Source of the DNA: Limnohabitans sp. T6-5
Lineage (GTDB): Bacteria; Pseudomonadota; Gammaproteobacteria; Burkholderiales; Burkholderiaceae_C
Length of the DNA: 64,000 bases
Direction of reading: 5' to 3'
Assembly: GCF_003063315.1 (NCBI RefSeq)
Contig: NZ_NERV01000001.1
Span: 1,116,001 to 1,180,000, forward strand
Shown: piece after piece, positions 34,501 to 41,190 of the stretch
How the letters are laid out: each line of letters starts with the position of its first letter
Numbering within the stretch: position 1 is the first letter of the stretch
The notes under the pieces: model-generated
What the model saw: only the letters and a program-made list of their open reading frames with translations
The model's database searches: none
What the model was told of the DNA's origin: nothing
Program-made: the position numbers and the translations under genes

Positions 34501-34535
34501 AAGGCCAGCCATGATTGATTCCAGCTCACATCCAC
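28530..34535 (-). CDS. Bacterial alpha-2-macroglobulin with thioester motif
   Basis: A 2001-residue envelope protein that should trap foreign proteases in the periplasm. The N-terminal half reads as serial MG-type beta domains, including ETVSMKHVLREQNSQG and VGNLPVRV-like strands. The thioester motif CLEQ lies at Cys1499-Gln1502 in YPFACLEQKTSK, followed by helical thioester-domain repeats and a C-terminal receptor-like domain. It therefore belongs to the thioester-carrying (YfhM-like) type rather than the motif-less type. The first 24 residues are hydrophobic but have no lysine or arginine and no lipobox cysteine, whereas E. coli YfhM is a lipoprotein; export and anchoring are thus uncertain. 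pbpC follows with a four-base overlap. Confidence 0.93.
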   Translation of the reverse strand: MDVSWNQSWLALGLATATWATHALEIVSLSPQGEISQVQQVQIKFDTSAVQFGDPKAPAPVTLHCSDAQVSQGTGRWLSDRSWVYDFSTTLPPGVRCQLQTKAGFKSPQGETLTGTTRFAFNTGGPYVKYIQPPGWNNIDEDQFFTLQLNGPASLQSLQNNVWCQVSDLGEKVPIRLLNDKERQALLQAQGLIKQAQASPLSIVTLACNRRLSPSAKVQLVFGKGVSTPATAQSAGVANSVEKRFDFEVREPFAASFNCERENAKAACLPIRPMTLSFNAPVPIKLLQGIRLVHGKDSLKPVVEASGDDSAVADSVSFASPLPEQTALSVTLPKGFQDASGRSLRNADSFPLQTATASMPPLAKFAASPFGIVERLAEPDGTAMLPVTLRNVEAQLKVKSLNTSTGKVSTLKADTDADIIAWFRKVQHYDNHWISRPQALKDTGGKVPPPLDSNDAGMVQSRMVSLLQSQAQAKTLNLPQPAAQDPRPFEVVGIPLTPGFHVVEIASQKLGSSLLDERHGPQRTLYVRTSALVTNLGVHFKLGRENALAWVTTLDKGQPVAGAKVAVSDCSGKPLAQGVTNAQGMVTLLGISPQAPACGRGHDEDGYRQAYFVSARATQAQAGGKGTVEDLAFTWSDWNRGIESWRFGLPTDNSPHPDQIAHTVFDRMLLRAGETVSMKHVLREQNSQGFGLPQARPQTLRITHMGSGQSYTQALMWRKTATGGLSAENSFAIPAAAKLGVYEVALINNADRSFSTGQFRVEEFRLPVLEGRIAPQENKPLVNVKNVPVDVQINYLSGGPAVNLPVRVSALVRQKSLSFNDFSEFSFNPPRGTQNKTPNEGDDENGPSTDARVVADKLPLTLGKTGGGKLTVQPIPASQQPQDLLLEATYADPNGEIQTLRSTNTLWPAAVVAGIKTEGWVSSRQNMKFQALALNLSGKTQEGVALDVRATARITTTSRKRMIGGFYTYDNQTSIKDLGSVCSGKSDARGLLLCDTAINEAGEIELVVTAKDSNGNSIQAASSVYVTRQGELWFGGENHDRMDLLPEKKSYQPGDIAKFQVRLPFRFATALVTVEREGVIHTEVVQLNGQDPTIQLKIQDGWGPNVYVSVLALRGRLREVPWYSFFTWGFKAPREWWTSFWYEGREYVAPTALVDLSKPAYRLGVAEIQIGTQAHQLQVSVKTDKDSYPVRGKAQVTVQVKLPNGQPAAHAEIALAAVDQALLELMPNSSWNLLEAMMQRRNWGVDTSTAQMEIIGRRHYGRKAVAPGGGGGHSGARELLETLLLWQPAVKLDAQGQARITVPLNDALTTFKIVAVADASTGLFGTGSASIRATQDLQIISGLPPLVREDDQYRAQLTLRNTTRQAMKVVVTPRATLLDLPAQTVDIPAGDAREVAWSVTAPAQLASTRNEAILWEIEAKDTLSGARDALKASQRIIPAVSLTVQQATLVQLDGPFSLNVTPPADALPGRGGLRMALQPQLAEGLPGVKNWFAQYPFACLEQKTSKSVGLRDGKLWQTVAAQIPSYLDSDGLANYFPPQGGNANTGSDTLTAYLLAATHEASSLNPAFALSDEVRAPMERGLIAFVEGKLQRDVWSPRGTGKDLDVRKLAAIEALSRYGKAQARMLQSITIAPNQWPTHAVLDWLNILKRVQDVPERNKRLTEATQVLRARISYQGTKMIFSTEKDDYWWWLMQNGDVNTAKLILAVIDDPAWKDDMGRLANGFIGRQKNGAWYTTTANLWGGLALEKFSAKFEAVTVSGTTQAKLGTATAAVDWSKVERVKPNDVPGASQAFNLFGAPFVPGQLRNNTAFLPWAKTSSQDSAAHILSVTHQGPGKPWMTLQSVAAVALKAPFFAGYQIKKTITPVEQANKNLPANTYTRGDVLRVTLEVNGSADMSWAVVTDPIPGGGTILGSGMGRDSEIAIQGEKSEGDAWVAFEERSFESFRSYYQFLPKGKVKMSYTFRLNNVGEFSLPPSRVEAMYAPEMFGETPNAKLKVEAPR

Positions 34536-35200
34536 TCCTCAAACAATCATTGAGGGTAACTGAATTAATGGATTCTTTTGTTTTATTTCAGGGTTGGTGC
34601 CGTCTGGTTTCAACGGGCAAAGACCGCTGTGATCGGTCCAGCCCCATGAGGTTTGAATGGCCCCTGTAGCGCATTCCCGTCGCTGCCCTTCCTTGTAGGA
34701 GATGGTTTTTTGTCCTTGTGGGAGACCACCCCTGTGGGCGATGGTTTTTTGCCTTTGTGGGAGCCCCGCCCTCGGGGCGATGTGTGGTGGTCTGCGAGGG
34801 TGATCGCGACGGCGATGTGTGGTGGTAAGCGAGGCTGATCGCGACGAGGGCGTCGCTCCTACAAATACCCCGGTTTTTTGTGGGAGCCCCGCCCTCGGGG
34901 CGATGTGTTTGGTGGTCTGCGAGGGTGATCGCGACGGCGATGTGTGGTGGTAAGCGAGGCTGATCGCGACGAGGGCGTCGCTCCTACAAATACCCCGGTT
35001 TTTTGTGGGAGCCCACCCCTGTGGGCGATGGTTTTTTGTCCTTGTGGGAGCCCCGCCCTCGGGGCGATGGTTTTTGCATTTGTGGGAGCCCCGCCCTCGG
35101 GGCGATGTGTGGTGGTCTGCGAGGGTGATCGCGACGAGGGCGTCGTTCCTACAAATCTGCCTCTGTGGCTGACAGCGTCCGCCTACAGCCCTCAGCCCAT
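34536..35200. repeat. Intergenic region with a dense family B REP-like array
   Basis: The array spans about 34697-35157. It contains repeated GTGGGAGCCCCGCCC..GGGGCGATG and GTGGGAGCCCACCCC..GGGCGATGG hairpins and inverted GCGACGAGGGCGTCGCTCCTAC copies. Two near-identical composite units (about 34760-34880 and 34883-35005) include the same GTGGTCTGCGAGGGTGATCG linker. It separates prfC from the alpha-2-macroglobulin gene. No gene is supported; frames across it are repeat translations. Confidence 0.85.
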
Positions 35201-36829
35201 TTACCCTGCGCTGCCCAGCGCCAAGCCCGCGTGCTCGCGTAGCGGGTGAAAGTGGATTTTGGGAAAGCGTTCTTGCGCCAGGCGCACGTCATATGGGCTG
35301 GTGCACAAATACGCCAGCGTGCCTGCCGCGTCCAGCGACATGCGCTGCGGGTAGGCGTTGGTGAACTCGCGCAATTCGGCCGGGGTGTCGGCGGTGATCC
35401 AGCGGGCGCCGGTGTACTGGCAGCCTTCCAGGCGCACATCGCAGTCGTATTCGGCTTTGAGGCGGTGCTGCACCACTTCAAACTGCAGCTGACCGACCGC
35501 GCCCAGAAGCATGGGGCCGCCGATTTCGGGTTTGAACACCTGGATCGCGCCTTCTTCGCCCAATTGGTCGAGACCGGTTTGCAGTTGCTTGGTGCGCAGC
35601 GGGTTCTTCAGGATCACGGTCATGAAGAGTTCGGGTGCAAAGAAGGGCAGACCGGTGAATTGCAGGTTGGCGCCGTCGGTGATGGTGTCGCCCAGCTGCA
35701 CGCCGCCGTGGGTGGTGAACCCAATGATGTCGCCAGCAAAGGCCTCTTCCACGGCTTCGCGACGTTGGCTCATGAAGGTCACCACGCTGGTGGGCCGCAG
35801 CTCTTTGCCGGTGCGTTGCACCTTGAGCTTCATGCCCGGGGTGTATTTGCCAGACGCCATGCGCACAAAGGCGATGCGGTCGCGGTGGTTGGCGTCCATA
35901 TTGGCTTGCACCTTGAACACCACGCCCGAGAACGCGCTGTCTTCGGGTTGGATTTCTTTGACCACGGGCTGCTTGTTGACCAGCAGGTTGCTGGTGCGGG
36001 GCTTGGGCGCGGGGGCCAAATCGACCAGGGCGTCGAGCACTTCCATCACACCGAAATTGTTCACGCCGGAGCCGAAGAACACGGGGGTTTGTTTGCCCGC
36101 CAAGAAGGCTGCTTCGTCAAACGCGGGCGATGCGCCGGTGGCCAGCTCCATGCTGTCCATGGCGGTTTGCCACTCCAGACCAAAGCGCTCGGCCAGTTGG
36201 GCTTGCTCGGTGAGCGGGATGGTTTCAAAGTCTTGCGGCAGGCGTTCGCTGCCGGAGTCGAACACCGTCATGGCCTGCGTGCGCAGGTTGATGATGCCGC
36301 CAAACGATTTGCCTTGGCCCACAGGCCAAGTCATGGGCACGCAGGGCATGCCCAGCTCGCGCTCGACTTCGTCGAGGATGTCGAGCGGGTCGCGCACTTC
36401 ACGGTCCATCTTGTTCACAAACGTGATGATGGGCGTGTCGCGTTGACGGCAAACTTCAATCAGGCGGCGCGTCTGGGCTTCCACACCGTTGGCTGCGTCG
36501 ATCACCATCAAGGCCGAGTCCACGGCGGTAAGCACGCGGTAGGTGTCTTCACTGAAGTCTTTGTGGCCGGGGGTGTCGAGCAGGTTGATGACGTGCTCGC
36601 GGTACAACATTTGCATCACGGACGAAGCCACCGAGATGCCGCGCTGCTTTTCAATTTCCATCCAGTCCGATGTGGCGTGGCGCGAGGCCTTGCGGGCCTT
36701 GACCGAACCGGCGATCTGGATCGCGCCCGAAAACAGCAAGAGCTTTTCGGTCAGCGTGGTTTTACCCGCGTCGGGGTGGGAAATGATGGCAAAAGTCCGG
36801 CGGCGCCGGGTCTCGTTGGCGTAGGTCAC
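35201..36829 (-). CDS. prfC: Peptide chain release factor 3
   Basis: A 542-residue translational GTPase that removes RF1/RF2 from the ribosome. GTPase motifs are SHPDAGKTTL (G1), the RGIS switch I segment, DTPGHKDFSEDT (G3) and NKMDRE (G4). Domains II and III follow (FSGVVFKVQANMD; GAVGQLQFEVVQ). The GTG at 36829 (VTYANETRRRR) is preferred because AGGA lies six bases upstream and the product then matches RF3 from its first residues; the extra nine codons from the GTG at 36856 have no family match. The C-terminal residues run to the edge of the REP array. Confidence 0.95.
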   Translation of the reverse strand: MTYANETRRRRTFAIISHPDAGKTTLTEKLLLFSGAIQIAGSVKARKASRHATSDWMEIEKQRGISVASSVMQMLYREHVINLLDTPGHKDFSEDTYRVLTAVDSALMVIDAANGVEAQTRRLIEVCRQRDTPIITFVNKMDREVRDPLDILDEVERELGMPCVPMTWPVGQGKSFGGIINLRTQAMTVFDSGSERLPQDFETIPLTEQAQLAERFGLEWQTAMDSMELATGASPAFDEAAFLAGKQTPVFFGSGVNNFGVMEVLDALVDLAPAPKPRTSNLLVNKQPVVKEIQPEDSAFSGVVFKVQANMDANHRDRIAFVRMASGKYTPGMKLKVQRTGKELRPTSVVTFMSQRREAVEEAFAGDIIGFTTHGGVQLGDTITDGANLQFTGLPFFAPELFMTVILKNPLRTKQLQTGLDQLGEEGAIQVFKPEIGGPMLLGAVGQLQFEVVQHRLKAEYDCDVRLEGCQYTGARWITADTPAELREFTNAYPQRMSLDAAGTLAYLCTSPYDVRLAQERFPKIHFHPLREHAGLALGSAG

Positions 36830-36975
36830 AAGGGGTCCTGATCGGGGGGGCACCACAGGGGTGCTGAGCGGGCGGCCAAGGTGTGACCGCGATGGGGGAG
36901 ATTTTAACGGGCCAAGGGGAGTGCCTTGTGGGGGCTGGGCCGGTCAAATGCAGCCCCAATTCTCACCCGGTGCCT

Positions 36976-37344
36976 TCAGCGTCCAACAAGCAACTTGAGT
37001 GCATCTTCCACTTTTTTAAGATGGTTGCTGCTCAGCGTTGCAAGCGGCTGAGTGCCCATGAACCGTTGATTGGAAATGGCGCGAATTTGGTCAATCAGCA
37101 AATCAGTTTCCTGAATCAGCCCGGGCTGGTTGACCAAGGCAATTCGCAATGGAAAGTAGTCTTGGTCACGCCTTATTTGCGTTGTCCCGACCACCACAAT
37201 GGTGGTGGCATGCCCGGCCCGGTTTAACAAATCGGTCTGAATGACCAAGGCTGGTCTGTTGCGTTTGCCGGGTTCTTCTTTGTGGGCTTGGGGCTCGAAA
37301 TTGACCTCCCAGATTTGGCCCCGCAAGACCTTAATGGAGGCCAT
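36976..37344 (-). CDS. MazF/PemK-like toxin (probable mRNA endonuclease)
   Basis: A 122-residue protein with the MazF/PemK fold signatures: LRGQIWEVNFEPQ at the N-terminus, KRNRPALVIQTDLLN, then VVGTTQI, and DQIRAI near residue 90. Such toxins cut mRNA at short motifs. The ATG at 37344 overlaps the antitoxin stop by 14 bp, giving antitoxin-then-toxin order and translational coupling. The antitoxin is an RHH-type protein rather than MazE. The cleavage specificity cannot be told. Confidence 0.85.
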   Translation of the reverse strand: MASIKVLRGQIWEVNFEPQAHKEEPGKRNRPALVIQTDLLNRAGHATTIVVVGTTQIRRDQDYFPLRIALVNQPGLIQETDLLIDQIRAISNQRFMGTQPLATLSSNHLKKVEDALKLLVGR

Positions 37345-37561
37345 CTTCGAGCGAGTCGTCAAGCGATTCATTCAGACTCAGATGATCAGCGGAGAGTGCT
37401 TTGGAGAGCATCGCCATGCGCTGTGCCATGACCTGCTCGTTTTTCTCCCGAACAGCCTGACGGATGTAGTCAGAGCTCTTTAAACCCAGCATGTTGGCCA
37501 GCGTACGGGTTTGCTCGGCGAACTCGTCACCGGCTCGAAATGAAAGCGTGGCGGCATGCAT
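37331..37561 (-). CDS. RHH-type antitoxin of the MazF-like module
   Basis: A 76-residue protein. The N-terminal 45 residues have ribbon-helix-helix character (ATLSFRAGDEF, then LANMLGLKSSDYIRQAVRE) and would bind DNA as a dimer. The acidic C-terminal tail (LNESLDDSLEDG) is suited to wrapping and blocking the toxin. The start at 37561 follows AAGGAG at eight bases. Any longer frame would run through the REP-like sequence upstream and is rejected. Autorepression is likely through the inverted repeat at 37614-37638. Confidence 0.82.
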   Translation of the reverse strand: MHAATLSFRAGDEFAEQTRTLANMLGLKSSDYIRQAVREKNEQVMAQRMAMLSKALSADHLSLNESLDDSLEDGLH

Positions 37562-37613
37562 GGTGATCTCCTTGAGGATAAGCATGAATATACAAAATCC
37601 ATTGCGAAAATTG

Positions 37614-37638
37614 TAATACGTTTTTGTGTGGTGTATTA
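37614..37638. promoter_or_regulatory. Candidate operator of the RHH/MazF-like module
   Basis: TAATAC and GTATTA are perfect inverted repeats 13 bases apart in an AT-rich stretch 53-77 bp before the antitoxin start. RHH antitoxins usually bind such short symmetrical pairs to repress their own operon. Binding is inferred. Confidence 0.45.
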
Positions 37639-37706
37639 GTCGCCGTTGAAGGAGGTCGCGGGGCAGGCCCGTGCCTTGCTGGCGCTGGCACGCTCCGAAT
37701 CTCCCC

Positions 37707-37772
37707 GCAGGAGCGACGCCCTCGTCGCGAAAAGCCCCGCAGACCACGACCCATCGCCTGGGGGGCTCCCAC
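37707..37772. repeat. Family B REP-like pair between the two toxin-antitoxin modules
   Basis: A GCAG-GAGCGACGCCC..GTCGCGA hairpin (37707-37730; GCAG instead of GTAG) faces an inverted GGGGGGCTCCCAC copy (about 37752-37772). The pair fills the space between the divergent modules. Confidence 0.65.
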
Positions 37773-37822
37773 AGTTGGCATCCACTTTCGCCTCTGTTTG
37801 AACTGTTTCATAATGATCGTTT

Positions 37823-38122
37823 ATGAACATCGCGCCTCAACAGCAAGCCCTCATTGCCGATATTTGTCGGCGTTATAAGGTTCGCCGCATGCAAATGTTT
37901 GGATCGGCTGCGCAAGGGCAAGAAAGGCCTGACAGCGATGTCGACTTGTTGGTTGAATTCATTCCCAATCAATACCCCACAGGCTTTGCGCTGGTGGACA
38001 TGCAACATGAGCTGTCCATGGTCTTTGATGGAAAGAGCGTGGATTTGGCTTTTTCCTCGGTGTTGAACAACCCCTTCAGACGCAAGGCCATTGAGCCCCA
38101 ATTGCGTTTGCTTTACCAATGA
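37823..38122 (+). CDS. mntA: MntA-like minimal nucleotidyltransferase antitoxin
   Basis: A 99-residue nucleotidyltransferase-fold protein with the diagnostic GSAAQGQERPDSDVDLLVEF, where the GSxxxG and DxD motifs bind NTP and metal. MntA antitoxins modify and silence their HepT partner by adding AMP. It overlaps hepT by four bases (ATGA). The ATG at 37823 has no strong ribosome-binding site, but no better start exists. It diverges from the RHH/MazF-like module. Confidence 0.85.
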   Translation: MNIAPQQQALIADICRRYKVRRMQMFGSAAQGQERPDSDVDLLVEFIPNQYPTGFALVDMQHELSMVFDGKSVDLAFSSVLNNPFRRKAIEPQLRLLYQ

Positions 38123-38487
38123 GTACCGACCGCGCACCTGCGCACTTGGCCGATATGCTTGGTTTTTCTGAGGAGCTGCAATCTTTGGTTGTGGGCTTGA
38201 GTCCCACAGAGTTCCAAAGTCAAAGAGTTTTGTGCCTCGCTGTTGAGAAATTGTTCATTAATTTGGGTGAGGCTGCGGCCAGGATGGGGGATTCAAATGT
38301 TCAATTTCCTCAAATTCCTTGGCGACAAATTATTGGTTTGCGCAACATCTTGGCACACGGTTATGAACAGGTTGCCCACGAAATCCTTTACCAAACCATT
38401 GTGCAGGAGCTGCCAGCCCTCAGCGAGAGTCTGCGTGTTGCGCTGCAGGTCCGGGTTCACGGCAGCACTGTGAGCGGCTCGCTATAA
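38119..38487 (+). CDS. hepT: HepT-like HEPN toxin (DUF86)
   Basis: A 122-residue helical HEPN-domain protein. The catalytic R-x4-H-x-Y motif is RNILAHGY (about 74-81), the signature of HepT RNases. ALVEKLFINLGEA-type helix packing precedes it (seen as AVEKLFINLGEAA). The last 15 residues (HGSTVSGSL) are not needed by the family. The ahcY promoter -10 (38483-38488) overlaps the final codon, so the two genes share bases. Confidence 0.85.
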   Translation: MSTDRAPAHLADMLGFSEELQSLVVGLSPTEFQSQRVLCLAVEKLFINLGEAAARMGDSNVQFPQIPWRQIIGLRNILAHGYEQVAHEILYQTIVQELPALSESLRVALQVRVHGSTVSGSL

Positions 38488-38488
38488 T
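38483..38488 (+). promoter_or_regulatory. -10 box of the ahcY promoter
   Basis: A consensus TATAAT placed 8 bp before the first conserved base of the riboswitch, the right distance for transcription to begin at its edge. No matching -35 was identified. It overlaps the end of hepT. Confidence 0.6.
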
Positions 38489-38495
38489 CAGCAAC

Positions 38496-38580
38496 TTCCG
38501 AGGAGCGTTGCAGCGCCCACCAGCCCCAAAGCTGGCAGCAGGCGTGAGGCTCGGAACCTTCATACAGCAACGACGCTCAT
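38496..38580 (+). promoter_or_regulatory. S-adenosylhomocysteine (SAH) riboswitch
   Basis: The region directly upstream of ahcY matches the ahcY-motif/SAH riboswitch: CCGAGGAGCG at 38498-38507, GTTGCAGC next, GAGGCTCGG at 38546-38554 closing P1 (CCGAG with CTCGG), and CAACGACGCTC at 38568-38578, which pairs with GAGCGTTG (38503-38510) as the conserved pseudoknot-like P4. SAH-bound riboswitches raise ahcY expression so that SAH is hydrolysed. The class is common in Burkholderiales, which helps place this genome. Confidence 0.93.
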
Positions 38581-38667
38581 CCACTCGACGTGCGGTGAGC
38601 CTGTACCTTCCATCCAGTGCTTTCATCCACGCGTGTGGCTTTTTCACATTGCTTTGGAGCTTTTCTC

Positions 38668-40101
38668 ATGAATGCACGTATGCCTTCCACCGTCAACGCT
38701 GATTGCGTGATTGCCGACATCGGCCTGGCCGATTGGGGCCGCAAAGAAATCAAAATCGCCGAGACCGAAATGCCCGGCCTGATGGCCATCCGCGAAGAGT
38801 TCAACAAGGCCCAGCCCTTGAAGGGCGCACGCATCACCGGCTCGCTGCACATGACCATCCAAACGGCTGTGCTGATCGAGACCCTGCAAGCCTTGGGCGC
38901 TGATGTGCGCTGGGCTTCTTGCAACATCTTCTCGACCCAAGACCACGCCGCCGCCGCGATTGCTGCTGCCGGGACGCCCGTGTTCGCCATCAAGGGCGAA
39001 ACCCTGGCCGATTATTGGGATTACACCCACCGCATTTTTGACTTCGGCGCCGCAGGTACGCCAGGCGAAGGCCCCAACATGATTTTGGACGACGGCGGCG
39101 ATGCCACGCTGCTGATGCACCTGGGCAAGCGCGCCGAAACCGACGCCAGCCTGATCGCCAACCCCACCAGCGAAGAAGAGACCTGCCTGTTCAACGCCAT
39201 CAAGGCCAAGCTGGCCGTGGACCCCACCTGGTACAGCCGCAAGGGTGCGCACATCATTGGCGTGACCGAAGAGACCACCACCGGCGTGTTGCGCCTGAAC
39301 GAGATGGCCGCCAAAGGCAGCCTGATGTTCCGAGCCATCAACGTGAACGACTCGGTGACCAAGAGCAAGTTTGACAACCTCTACGGCTGCCGCGAATCGC
39401 TGGTCGATTCGATCAAGCGCGCGACTGACGTGATGATCGCGGGCAAAGTGGCTTGTGTGGCCGGTTACGGCGACGTGGGCAAGGGCTCGGCCCAAGCCTT
39501 GCGTGCTTTGAGCGCCCAAGTGTGGGTGACCGAGATCGACCCGATCAACGCCCTGCAAGCCGCGATGGAAGGCTACAAAGTCGTGACCATGGAATACGCC
39601 GCTGACAAGTGCGACATCTTCGTGTCGGCCACCGGCAACAAGAACGTGATCCGTTACGAGCACATGGCCGCCATGAAAGACGAAGCCATCGTGTGCAACA
39701 TCGGTCACTTCGACAACGAGATCGACGTCGCTTCGCTCGAAAAACTGCAGTGGGACGAGATCAAGCCGCAAGTCGACCACGTCATCTTCCCCGATGGCAA
39801 AAAGATCACCCTGCTGGCCAAAGGCCGTTTGGTGAACTTGGGTTGCGCCACCGGCCACCCCAGCTTCGTGATGTCGTCGTCGTTTGCCAACCAGACCATC
39901 GCCCAGATCGAGCTGTTCACCAAGCAAGACCAGTACGAAGCCGGTAAGGTGTATGTGCTGCCCAAGCACCTCGATGAAAAAGTGGCGCGTTTGCACCTCA
40001 AGAAAGTCGGCGCCATGCTGACCGAGCTGAGCGACGAGCAAGCCGCTTACATCGGCGTGTCCAAGAATGGTCCTTACAAGGCCAACTCTTACCGCTATTG
40101 A
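38668..40101 (+). CDS. ahcY: Adenosylhomocysteinase
   Basis: A 477-residue cytoplasmic NAD-dependent enzyme that splits S-adenosylhomocysteine into adenosine and homocysteine. Seen: [30 protein letters not shown], the NAD-binding [14 protein letters not shown] near residue 270, [11 protein letters not shown] and the C-terminal [11 protein letters not shown], with the Lys-Tyr ending typical of the family. The ATG at 38668 follows GGAGC at six bases and gives the normal family length; an in-frame extension upstream reads through the riboswitch region and is rejected. It is controlled by the SAH riboswitch and completes the methyl cycle with metF nearby. Confidence 0.96.
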   Translation: MNARMPSTVNADCVIADIGLADWGRKEIKIAETEMPGLMAIREEFNKAQPLKGARITGSLHMTIQTAVLIETLQALGADVRWASCNIFSTQDHAAAAIAAAGTPVFAIKGETLADYWDYTHRIFDFGAAGTPGEGPNMILDDGGDATLLMHLGKRAETDASLIANPTSEEETCLFNAIKAKLAVDPTWYSRKGAHIIGVTEETTTGVLRLNEMAAKGSLMFRAINVNDSVTKSKFDNLYGCRESLVDSIKRATDVMIAGKVACVAGYGDVGKGSAQALRALSAQVWVTEIDPINALQAAMEGYKVVTMEYAADKCDIFVSATGNKNVIRYEHMAAMKDEAIVCNIGHFDNEIDVASLEKLQWDEIKPQVDHVIFPDGKKITLLAKGRLVNLGCATGHPSFVMSSSFANQTIAQIELFTKQDQYEAGKVYVLPKHLDEKVARLHLKKVGAMLTELSDEQAAYIGVSKNGPYKANSYRY

Positions 40102-40106
40102 ACCGA

Positions 40107-40300
40107 ATCGCCCCGAGGGCGGGGCTCCTACAAATTCCCTGTAGGAGCGATGCCCTCGTCGCGAATTGCGTTTCATCGCCCGGGGGCGGGGCTCCCACAA
40201 ATCCCCTGTAGGAGCGACGCCCTCGTCGCGAATTGGGTTTCATCGCCCGGGGGGGCGGGGCTCCCACAAATTCCCTGTAGGAGCGATGCCCTCGTCGCGA
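40107..40300. repeat. Three inverted pairs of family B REP-like palindromes
   Basis: Alternating hairpins: ATCGCCCCGAGGGCGGGGCTCCTAC (inverted) then GTAGGAGCGATGCCCTCGTCGCGA, with the pair repeated three times at a 67-69 base spacing (GTAG starts near 40141, 40208 and 40277). The pairs differ at only a few stem positions. They lie between ahcY and tlyA, where no other terminator is seen. Confidence 0.85.
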
Positions 40301-40325
40301 TTCTTAGAACTGAAATGACTGATTG

Positions 40326-41174
40326 ATGCGCATTGACCAACTTCTCGTCGAACGTGGCTTGGCCGCTTCTCGTTCCCAGGCACAGCGACTCATTGCTGGG
40401 GGGGTGAAGTGGCAGCAGCCCGATGGCGCTTGGCGCACCGTGGTCAAAAACCGCGACGAAGTGCCCGACAGTGCCGCCCTGGAGCTGCTGGACGATGCCG
40501 AGTCGCGCTACGTGTCGCGTGGGGGTCTCAAGCTCGAAGGCGCTTTGAAGGCCACAGGCGTCAAGGTCGATGGCCTGCGTTGCCTGGATGTGGGCCAAAG
40601 CACCGGCGGCTTCACCGACTGCCTGCTGCAAAACGGTGCGGCCGAGGTGGTGGGCATTGATGTCGGCCATGCCCAAGTGCACCCCCGCATCCGTGAAGAC
40701 GAACGTGTGGTGTGCATTGAAGGCGTGAACGCCCGCGAGCTGGAGCCTGGCGACGAGCGCATACCCGAGGCACTCGAAGGTTTTGACTTGATGGTGGGCG
40801 ATGTGTCGTTCATCTCGCTGACCTTGGTGTTGCCGGGCGTGGTGCATTTGCTCAAGCCCACAGGTCAGTTGCTGATGCTGGTCAAGCCTCAGTTTGAATT
40901 GCAACCCGGTCAGGTGGGCAAGGGCGGCATCGTGAAAGACGACACGCATTTCCCCTTCATCGAGAACCGTGTGCGCACGGCTTTGACCGAACTGGGCATG
41001 CAAGTGACGGCGTGGCTGGACAGCCCGATTGAAGGCGGCGACGGCAACCGTGAATTTTTTGTGCAGGCCTGCTGGCCGGACCCGGCGGCGGTGCTGCCTG
41101 CGCGTGAGGCCACACGCGTGGCCCACGAGGCCGATCTGGCCGCCAAGGCGTATGCCAAGGCCAATGACTATTGA
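40326..41174 (+). CDS. tlyA: TlyA-family rRNA 2'-O-methyltransferase (S4/FtsJ domains)
   Basis: A 282-residue protein with an N-terminal S4 RNA-binding domain (MRIDQLLVERGLAASRSQAQ) and a C-terminal FtsJ-type Rossmann methyltransferase (LDVGQSTGGFTDCLL near residue 90, VGDVSFISL, LVKPQFE). Family members methylate 16S/23S rRNA or act as haemolysins; the methyltransferase motifs here favour rRNA methylation. ATG 40326 is used instead of the TTG one codon upstream. The downstream metF begins only 16 bp after the stop. Confidence 0.9.
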   Translation: MRIDQLLVERGLAASRSQAQRLIAGGVKWQQPDGAWRTVVKNRDEVPDSAALELLDDAESRYVSRGGLKLEGALKATGVKVDGLRCLDVGQSTGGFTDCLLQNGAAEVVGIDVGHAQVHPRIREDERVVCIEGVNARELEPGDERIPEALEGFDLMVGDVSFISLTLVLPGVVHLLKPTGQLLMLVKPQFELQPGQVGKGGIVKDDTHFPFIENRVRTALTELGMQVTAWLDSPIEGGDGNREFFVQACWPDPAAVLPAREATRVAHEADLAAKAYAKANDY

Positions 41175-41190
41175 ATTGGAAAGTGAAGTG

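Noticed and set aside
35246..36841. A 531-codon plus-strand frame opposite prfC
   Set aside because: Antisense shadow of release factor 3; His/Gly-rich and without motifs.
38644..40200. A 518-codon minus-strand frame opposite ahcY
   Set aside because: Antisense shadow; its start lies in REP repeats.
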